Below are positions 6,276-11,393 of a stretch of DNA of 12,357 nt, piece after piece. Below the pieces are notes generated by a model. It made no database searches. It was not told the origin of the DNA and worked only from the letters and a program-made list of their open reading frames with translations. The position numbers were made by a program, and so were the translations under genes. Within the stretch, counting starts at the first letter, position 1. The number at the start of each line of letters is the position of its first letter. The DNA is from a bacterium (GTDB lineage Bacteria; Cyanobacteriota; Vampirovibrionia; Obscuribacterales; Obscuribacteraceae), in assembly GCA_030431355.1 (NCBI GenBank), contig JAUIJG010000136.1, positions 1 to 12,357 on the forward strand, written 5' to 3'.

Positions 6276-7121
6276 ATGAACAGGCAAGAAGAGTTTCGTC
6301 CTGGCTCTGATGAAGGGCTAGACGAGGTCAGGTGGCTATTTAAGCCCCTGGCTGCTCTCTCCGGCCGCCTGGCCATGATTGTCGGTGAATTCCCGCCACT
6401 TGATGTTTACAAAACCGAAGAAGGCGCGCTTCTAGTCATGGAAGCAGCCGGTATGGATGTGGACAATGTGGAGCTTAGTGCCAGGCTCAACGAGTTTGAA
6501 ATTCGGGGCGATAGAGAGGTGGAAGAAGCCAGTCATGGCTTCAGTCCGGTTCGCGTGGAACGATTTCATGGTCCATTCCAGCGTGCTCTTGAGCTTCCTT
6601 TCTATATAGACGAGGAGCAGATAAGAGCTGAATATAAAGATGGCATTCTAAGGGTTTTAATGAAAAGCTGCATGCTTCCTCGGGATGACCTGGTTCTAGT
6701 CAAGCCAAAAGTGCACGGAAGGAAAGAAGTGAAGATGCAGGAGCTTCCCGGCGGGACACTCTCTTTTCTTGAAGACAATGTTGTTCAGGGTGAGACCCGC
6801 CTCCCATCTTGCGATATCATGGAAGACAGAAGCGCATATTTGCTCTGTGTCGACCTTCCCGGAGTGTGCCAGGAGAACCTGGATATCGCAGCTACGGATG
6901 ACTCTGTCACTATATATGGTGAGCCGGGCCAGGTGGAATCAGGCAACGGATCCGACCTCGATCTTACATATGGGGAGTGTGAAAGTGGTGCCTATGGCAG
7001 GACATTTAGGCTTTCGGCGGAGGTTGACGGAAGCGGGGTCTCCTATTGCCTGGAAGACGGTCTTCTTAAAGTACGATTGCCCAAGCGCGTTATTCGACCT
7101 GACTTTCGTAAGATAAATTAG
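6276..7121 (+). CDS. Small heat-shock protein with two alpha-crystallin domains
   Basis: About 281 residues, roughly twice a normal Hsp20. The first alpha-crystallin domain (about 41-132) runs from PPLDVYKTEEG through VERFHGPFQRALELP to the signature A-x-x-x-D-G-I-L at 118-125. A linker of about 45 residues follows. The second domain (about 176-271) starts LPSCDIMEDR, keeps DLPGV and GRTFRLSAEV, and ends with the LEDGLLKVRLPK signature. The second is more diverged and carries several Cys residues. Such proteins are ATP-independent holdases that bind unfolding proteins; two domains in one chain may change oligomer assembly. ATG 6276 is preferred to the TTG just before it; GGAAG at 6262-6266 is a fair SD. 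The 3' end overlaps the convergent kinase gene by 32 bases. Confidence 0.9.
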   Translation: MNRQEEFRPGSDEGLDEVRWLFKPLAALSGRLAMIVGEFPPLDVYKTEEGALLVMEAAGMDVDNVELSARLNEFEIRGDREVEEASHGFSPVRVERFHGPFQRALELPFYIDEEQIRAEYKDGILRVLMKSCMLPRDDLVLVKPKVHGRKEVKMQELPGGTLSFLEDNVVQGETRLPSCDIMEDRSAYLLCVDLPGVCQENLDIAATDDSVTIYGEPGQVESGNGSDLDLTYGECESGAYGRTFRLSAEVDGSGVSYCLEDGLLKVRLPKRVIRPDFRKIN

Positions 7122-8715
7122 GCAGGCTAAATTGGAAGCTGCTGCCTTTGCCCAATTCGCTAGCGCACCAGATCTTGCCGCCATGGGATTCTATGATCTT
7201 GCGGCATAGATAGAGTCCCAGGCCGGTGCTGGCGTAATAGCGACCGGAGTTGGAGGCTTGCCAGAAGCGCTGGAAGAGTTTCGGCTTGTCTTCTTCGCTT
7301 ATGCCTTTGCCGTTGTCGCTTACCGAAATCAGTGTCTGGTCATCTTCTTGTTTGAGGGAGACAGTAATCGTGCCACCATAATTAGTGTATTTTAGAGAGT
7401 TGTCCAGGAGGTTTTGCAGCACCCTTTTGACTTCGTTTTTGTCACAAAGAACCAGCTCCGGAACCGGTTCATGGTTGAAAATAAGCTCTATCTGACGCGA
7501 TTGGGATAAGGGTAGGAATTCGTTGTGGATTTTAGTGAGAATCTCCACTATGTTGGCGGGGGCTTTGTTCAGTCTCTTTGTGCCGCTGTCGTATTTGTAG
7601 ACGTCCAGCAGGGTGACCACCATCTGGTACATGTCGTTATTGCTTTCTAAAATGGTTTCGACCAGCTCTTTCTGTGACTCGTCGATCTCTCCAAACTGAC
7701 CTTCATTGATCAGTCTCAGGGCACGGTTTGCCGCTATAAGAGGGGTCTTTAGATCATGGGTGAGGGTGGCGACAAAATCCTCCCTCTGCTGCTGTAGTTT
7801 GACTGTATCGGTGACATTGGTGAACATGGCCACCAATCCGGTGTTTTCGCCTGCCGGGGAGCGGGTGGGCCAGACCGCCCAGTCGAAAAATCTTAGTTCC
7901 TGAAAGTCTTTGAAAAGCAGGGGCTTAGCCGGCTCTTTGTGGGAATCTCCCTCTTTCAGCACTTTCTCAAATACCGCGGCGTCCAGGCCGGGCAGGAGAT
8001 CGAGAATGCATGTCTCTTCCAGGTTTTTGCTGTTGCTAATGCCCGCTATGGTAAGGAATTCTTCGTTGAACTCTTCCAGTAAGAACTTCTCGTTGAGGCG
8101 CACGATACCCACCGGGGCGCTCTCTAGAATACTCTTGGTTACTCGGCTTTCGGATTCGAGTCGGGAGATGGAATCCTGGGTCTTTCTGATCTCTTCTTCC
8201 TTGAAGCTGGCGTAGCTGTCTATGGCAAGACCCATGTCGAAGAATATTAATTTGATGGCGTCTCTCAGTGCTTTGGCTGCCTTGTCCGGCTCTTCCCTGT
8301 GGTGCTGTAGTAGCTTTTCTATGAACCAATCTATTACCAGGCGATAGGCGCCGAGATACCAGGTGGTATCAAGTCCGGTTCTATAGTGCACCTCTCCCAC
8401 CTTAATGCGATTGGTGACATATTCCGGACCGTAGTCGCCGTTGGTCAGTCTCAGGAAATACTTCTTCTGGGCGGCTTTCGCGCGTTCAAGAATCTCTTGA
8501 TTTGGAAAATAGCTTCGACTATGCTCATTGGCCAGAAAATGTTCATACATGCACTGCATTAAGGCATCGATATCTTCTTTCAGGATATCGTCAAGAGGCT
8601 TAATCCCTTTTTCTAGATCCTGGTCGATATCAAGCCAGTCTTTTCGTCGCTTAATCTCTTCCTGGCTGACTAATTCTTCGAAGGTTCTAGGTTTTTTTGT
8701 GGTTTCTTGAGCCAT
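7090..8715 (-). CDS. Globin-coupled sensor histidine kinase
   Basis: Soluble 541-residue sensor kinase with no membrane segments. Residues about 25-170 look like the protoglobin domain of globin-coupled sensors: Tyr57 in the MYEHFL helix is the candidate distal residue, and His110 in VGEVHYRTGLDTTWYLGAYR is the candidate proximal haem ligand. The 53-residue spacing is close to that of known globin sensor kinases and cyclases. A short coiled linker (about 171-192) leads to a PAS domain (about 193-305). Then come HisKA with phospho-acceptor His320 (THDLKTP) and a HATPase domain with N-box NLLDNSLKYT (435-444), G1 DNGKGI (467-472) and G2 STGLGLYL (496-503). It would sense O2, or NO/CO, through haem and autophosphorylate. 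It is divergent from the NarL-type regulator gene, its likely partner. Start ATG 8715 has only a weak SD. Confidence 0.9.
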   Translation of the reverse strand: MAQETTKKPRTFEELVSQEEIKRRKDWLDIDQDLEKGIKPLDDILKEDIDALMQCMYEHFLANEHSRSYFPNQEILERAKAAQKKYFLRLTNGDYGPEYVTNRIKVGEVHYRTGLDTTWYLGAYRLVIDWFIEKLLQHHREEPDKAAKALRDAIKLIFFDMGLAIDSYASFKEEEIRKTQDSISRLESESRVTKSILESAPVGIVRLNEKFLLEEFNEEFLTIAGISNSKNLEETCILDLLPGLDAAVFEKVLKEGDSHKEPAKPLLFKDFQELRFFDWAVWPTRSPAGENTGLVAMFTNVTDTVKLQQQREDFVATLTHDLKTPLIAANRALRLINEGQFGEIDESQKELVETILESNNDMYQMVVTLLDVYKYDSGTKRLNKAPANIVEILTKIHNEFLPLSQSRQIELIFNHEPVPELVLCDKNEVKRVLQNLLDNSLKYTNYGGTITVSLKQEDDQTLISVSDNGKGISEEDKPKLFQRFWQASNSGRYYASTGLGLYLCRKIIESHGGKIWCASELGKGSSFQFSLPNLSYESQVE

Positions 8716-8794
8716 GAGTTCTCTGGGATTATTACTTTTCCGCTTTTCTTATTAAGGATAAATCACCGACAGGGGGATGAAAGAGCCATAGACT

Positions 8795-8803
8795 TGCTAA
8801 TAT
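8795..8803 (+). promoter_or_regulatory. Extended -10 promoter candidate for the response regulator
   Basis: TGCTAATAT fits an extended -10 element (TGn followed by TAATAT), about 56 bases before the regulator start. The -35 position (near 8775-8780, GGATGA) is poor, as is common for extended -10 or activator-dependent promoters. The palindrome TTCCGGGAA follows directly at 8809-8817. Confidence 0.4.
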
Positions 8804-8808
8804 AAGCC

Positions 8809-8817
8809 TTCCGGGAA
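8809..8817. promoter_or_regulatory. Short palindrome TTCCGGGAA, possible operator
   Basis: TTCC-G-GGAA is a perfect 4-bp palindrome around one central base, between the candidate -10 element and the regulator start codon. The eight-base core TTCCGGGA recurs at 9658-9665 upstream of the next USP gene. It could be a site for the neighbouring NarL-type regulator; with only two short copies it may be chance. Confidence 0.28.
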
Positions 8818-8858
8818 CCTATTTGCCATTATCTTCAAATCAATGGAAGAGTGTCCAT

Positions 8859-9593
8859 ATGTCCAGCGAACAAATCAAAGTACTGATAGTAGAGGATCAT
8901 AAGCTTACCAGAATTGGTTTAAAAGCTATTCTTAAGCAAGTGTCCGACATAGATGTGGTGGGAGAAGCCGTCAACGGCAAGGAAGCCGTGGAGATGGTTG
9001 CTACTCTCCATCCCGATGTGGTCTTGATGGACGTGGGAATGCCTGTTATGGACGGCATCGAGGCGGTCAAGCTGATTCATGACAATTACAAGCAAGTAAA
9101 CACGATAATGCTTACCTCTCACGACAATGATAACGACATAGTCGCTTCATTGACCTCCGGCGCCTGTGGATACTGTTTGAAAGATGTGGATCCCGACCGT
9201 CTTTTCACCGCTATTCGCTCGGTGAACGAAGGGGATATCTGGCTCGATTCTTCCATCGCCAGTAAGCTCATGAATCTTTATTCTTTTACCGGCTCTATCG
9301 GAAACGCTCCTGGGACCGAAGAGGGAGAAGGGGCGGATCAACCCAAAGCCGCTGCGCCATCAGCAGCCCATGTAGACCAGAGCGGCTTCCCTCCCCTGCC
9401 GGACCCGCTTTCTCCGCGGGAGTTGGAGGTGTTGAATCTAATTGTGGAAGGTCATTCCAATCAGCAGATCGCCGACAAATTGATTATCTCTCTGGCCACA
9501 GCCAAGACCCATGTTCGAAATATCTTGAATAAGTTGGCCGTGGACGACAGGACCCAGGCGGCAGTGCAGGCTATGCGACGCGGCCTGGTTTAG
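8859..9593 (+). CDS. NarL/FixJ-family response regulator
   Basis: About 244 residues. The receiver domain (about 5-125) has the acidic pair E12-D13, phospho-acceptor D58 in VLMDVGMPVMDG, Thr86 and Lys108 (CLKD). A flexible linker of about 45 residues rich in Gly, Ala, Pro and Glu follows. The C-terminal LuxR-type helix-turn-helix (about 182-244) has LSPRELEVLNLI..GHSNQQIA and the recognition helix region TAKTHVRNILNKL. ATG 8859 is chosen over TTG 8823 because GGAAGAG (8845-8851) lies seven bases upstream and the protein then starts directly on the receiver domain. It is divergent from the globin-coupled kinase with 143 bases between, so the two likely form an oxygen-responsive two-component system. 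The target promoters are inferred to be the local stress genes. Confidence 0.95.
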   Translation: MSSEQIKVLIVEDHKLTRIGLKAILKQVSDIDVVGEAVNGKEAVEMVATLHPDVVLMDVGMPVMDGIEAVKLIHDNYKQVNTIMLTSHDNDNDIVASLTSGACGYCLKDVDPDRLFTAIRSVNEGDIWLDSSIASKLMNLYSFTGSIGNAPGTEEGEGADQPKAAAPSAAHVDQSGFPPLPDPLSPRELEVLNLIVEGHSNQQIADKLIISLATAKTHVRNILNKLAVDDRTQAAVQAMRRGLV

Positions 9594-9627
9594 GTAGACG
9601 AATTCCAGTACATGAGTTTGTATAGAT

Positions 9628-9672
9628 GGTAGGATCCGGTTGGATGTTCGGAAATTGTTCCGGGATACTACC
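9628..9672. repeat. Imperfect stem-loop downstream of the response regulator
   Basis: GGTAG-G-ATCC-GG (from 9628) pairs with CC-G-GGAT-A-CTACC (to 9672): about 11 base pairs with one mismatch and one bulged G. No T-run follows. An internal perfect inverted repeat, CGGAA-ATTG-TTCCG at 9649-9662, would compete with this fold and may be a protein-binding site instead. It lies between the regulator stop and the next USP gene. Confidence 0.38.
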
Positions 9673-9688
9673 TAGGGATGAAGCCGAA

Positions 9689-9702
9689 TTGATTTAATTC
9701 AA
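9689..9702. promoter_or_regulatory. FNR/CRP-like box upstream of a USP gene
   Basis: TTGAT-TTAA-TTCAA matches the FNR consensus TTGAT-N4-ATCAA with a single mismatch in the second half-site. It lies 54 bases before the USP start codon, in an A/T-rich stretch. In the family this site would give activation in low oxygen. No FNR gene is in the window, and no clear -10 element is well placed, so the call is tentative. Confidence 0.35.
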
Positions 9703-9755
9703 CTACATTTTTATTTGTAGGTGACACAGGTATCAGCTTAGAAGGGGTTTTGCCG

Positions 9756-10211
9756 ATGAAAGTAATGATTGCACTAGACGACTCTCTGTATTCCAATCAG
9801 ATCATCAAAGGCGTGTTGAAAAGACCCTGGCCGGCCAACTGTGAGTTCAAGCTCATCACCGTACTGGAGCCCCTTCATCTGAACGTTGAAGAAAGGCAGA
9901 AGAAGATGGTGAGCGAAGTCCAGGAGATGAGACGGGAAGCCGCTCGGCAGTACATGACCGACGTGAAGAAAGAGTTCGATAAGTTTGCCGGCAGCAAAGT
10001 ACATTTTGAAATCCGCGAAGGCACCCCGAGTCGGGAGATTATCGATTCGGCGGTGGAGTGGGAGCCGGATAGAATTGTTGTGGGCGCGTTCGGCAGGGGT
10101 AGCAAAGAGAGAAAGAACACTGCTGCTCTTGGCTCTACTTCCCAGACCGTGGCAACCCACTCTCCCTGCACAGTGGAAGTGATTCGTGAGCCGGTGCCGG
10201 TAAAAGTTTAG
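9756..10211 (+). CDS. Universal stress protein with enlarged nucleotide loop
   Basis: USP of 151 residues beginning MKVMIALDDS, with the normal first strand and adenine-contacting Asp. The nucleotide loop is unusual: G110-A-F-G113 is followed by twelve rather than nine residues (RGSKERKNTAAL) before G126-S127, so ATP contact may be changed. The rest of the fold is normal, with a strand DRIVVGAF and a last strand TVEVIRE. ATG 9756 is preferred to the upstream TTG 9750; AGAAGGGG lies about nine bases before it. It follows the response regulator on the same strand after 162 bases that hold a stem-loop and an FNR-like box, so it probably has its own promoter. It converges with the next USP gene. 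Confidence 0.91.
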   Translation: MKVMIALDDSLYSNQIIKGVLKRPWPANCEFKLITVLEPLHLNVEERQKKMVSEVQEMRREAARQYMTDVKKEFDKFAGSKVHFEIREGTPSREIIDSAVEWEPDRIVVGAFGRGSKERKNTAALGSTSQTVATHSPCTVEVIREPVPVKV

Positions 10212-10256
10212 AGATCGGGTTTGGGACCAGATTTGGGATCAGATTCGGGTTCAGAC
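10212..10256. repeat. Short imperfect tandem repeats between convergent USP genes
   Basis: Units of about 12 bases, AGATTTGGGATC and AGATTCGGGTTC, with a less regular first copy beginning AGATCGGGTTTGGG. They fill the short gap between two convergent USP genes and run into the end of the second. No palindrome or T-run is evident, so a terminator is not supported. Confidence 0.45.
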
Positions 10257-10736
10257 GATGATGTGATTCATCTGGTTCTGCCGTTCTTTCTTCTCTTCTG
10301 GTGTTAAAAGTGGTACCACTACAACGGAGCAGTCTCCGTTGGTGACCAGGTCCCTGGAGACGCTTCCCAGGCTCATCAAGCCTTGTTTGCCATGGGAACC
10401 CACCACAAGGAGATCCGGCTGCCAGTCTTCCATGATTGAATGTAATGCCGTGCGTGGTTCGCCTTCCACAATAAGCTCTTCTATCTTATCGGTGGCCAGG
10501 GCGACGTTTAAAATTTTAGCCAGTTGATTGAGATACTTTTTGCCTAACCTCAGCTTCTCGTCCTGGATGCTGGTCTCCTGTTCATCGCTTACCAGATTCA
10601 TATAGCTGGCGATATGAAGGGGGACGATCACATGGACCAACTTGAGGTTGGACTCTTCCGGCAGGGGATAATCTAAGAGGAAGTTGCTCAGACTTTCCAC
10701 GCAGGCTTTGTCTTGTACTGCGACTAGAACTTTCAT
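10251..10736 (-). CDS. Universal stress protein with shortened nucleotide loop
   Basis: USP of 161 residues. It starts MKVLVAVQDK: as in the first USP of the window, the adenine-contacting acidic residue is replaced by Gln. The loop G113-S-H-G116 is followed by seven residues (KQGLMSL) rather than nine before G124-S125, so ATP binding may be weakened. A charged tail (LTPEEKKERQNQ) follows the last strand. The start ATG overlaps the TGA of the upstream USP as ATGA, and GGAGG lies six bases upstream, so the two are made as a coupled pair, perhaps as a heterodimer. USPs are known to dimerise; the heterodimer is inference. Confidence 0.92.
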   Translation of the reverse strand: MKVLVAVQDKACVESLSNFLLDYPLPEESNLKLVHVIVPLHIASYMNLVSDEQETSIQDEKLRLGKKYLNQLAKILNVALATDKIEELIVEGEPRTALHSIMEDWQPDLLVVGSHGKQGLMSLGSVSRDLVTNGDCSVVVVPLLTPEEKKERQNQMNHIIV

Positions 10737-11227
10737 TGTTTTCCTCCGGTTGAACTGGAAACAGGCTCGTTCTCGATTTCGTAAGATGGGATTTTAACTA
10801 TCTCCACCGGGCACATGGCGTTTACCATCACCGATTCCGCCACGCTGCCGAGCAAAAGTCTTTTAAATCCTGTGCGTCCATGGGAGCCCATGATGAGAAG
10901 GTCCGGTTCGAAATGCTTCACTTCGTTGACTATGCACTCCCTGGCTCTACCCTGGAGAACCCGGGTTGAAATTTTGCAGCCGGACAGTTTCTTCTTGAGG
11001 GTCTCGGCGGCAAGGTCCAGGTACTGGGTTCTTTCTGCCACCAGATCTTTATTGATCTTGTTAAGGTTGAGAATATTGTTCGCGTTCCAGCCTTCGTGAT
11101 CGTAGAGACCCAGATCTATAACCGAAATCAGCGTGATGCTGGTGCCGGAGGTCCAGGGGCGTTCCGCCACGCTCTTCAGAGCTGCTTCCGAGTGCTCCGA
11201 TACATCCAGTGCCACTATTACTTTCAT
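10733..11227 (-). CDS. Universal stress protein, ATP-binding type
   Basis: USP of about 164 residues starting MKVIVALDVSEHS, the classical first strand with Asp. The nucleotide loop is canonical, G114-x2-G117-x9-G127-S128 (GSHGRTGFKRLLLGS). ATG 11227 is chosen over the in-frame ATG 11263 because AGGGGAG lies nine bases upstream and the longer form only adds a polar stretch not seen in the family. A Ser/Glu-rich tail follows the last strand. It is the first gene of the coupled USP pair and follows the hydrogenase large-subunit end by about 79 bases on the same strand, so it may belong to a hydrogenase operon. Confidence 0.93.
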   Translation of the reverse strand: MKVIVALDVSEHSEAALKSVAERPWTSGTSITLISVIDLGLYDHEGWNANNILNLNKINKDLVAERTQYLDLAAETLKKKLSGCKISTRVLQGRARECIVNEVKHFEPDLLIMGSHGRTGFKRLLLGSVAESVMVNAMCPVEIVKIPSYEIENEPVSSSTGGKQ

Positions 11228-11306
11228 TACTGGTTTCTCCCCTGAGTCACAGTGCTCATACATTTTACAGTGTTTCCCGTTGACATTGCCGGGATTTCAT
11301 ATCCTA

Positions 11307-11393
11307 TTAGTCTTTTCCTTTCTGATACCTGACTTCCACCATATGGGTGGCGCAGGTGTTGCATGGATCATAGGCCCTCACTAGAGTTTCAAG
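11307..11393 (-). pseudogene. C-terminal fragment of a group 3 [NiFe]-hydrogenase large subunit
   Basis: The last 28 residues read LETLVRAYDPCNTCATH followed by an 11-residue tail. RAYDPCxxCATH is the L2 motif of group 3 hydrogenase large subunits: the two Cys (codons at 11361-11363 and 11352-11354) ligate the Ni-Fe centre, and the His at 11343-11345 is the usual processing point where a maturation protease removes the tail. The rest of the large subunit, including the N-terminal RxCxxC Cys pair, is absent; tape-measure-like sequence stands in its place. The 3' neighbour on the same strand is a coupled pair of USP genes. I cannot separate subgroup 3b from 3d on so few residues. A functional enzyme cannot be made from what is seen here. 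Confidence 0.85.

Noticed and set aside
9774..10171. Minus-strand frames of 128 and 98 residues opposite a USP gene
   Set aside because: Antisense to a USP with conserved motifs and SD; no independent evidence of coding.
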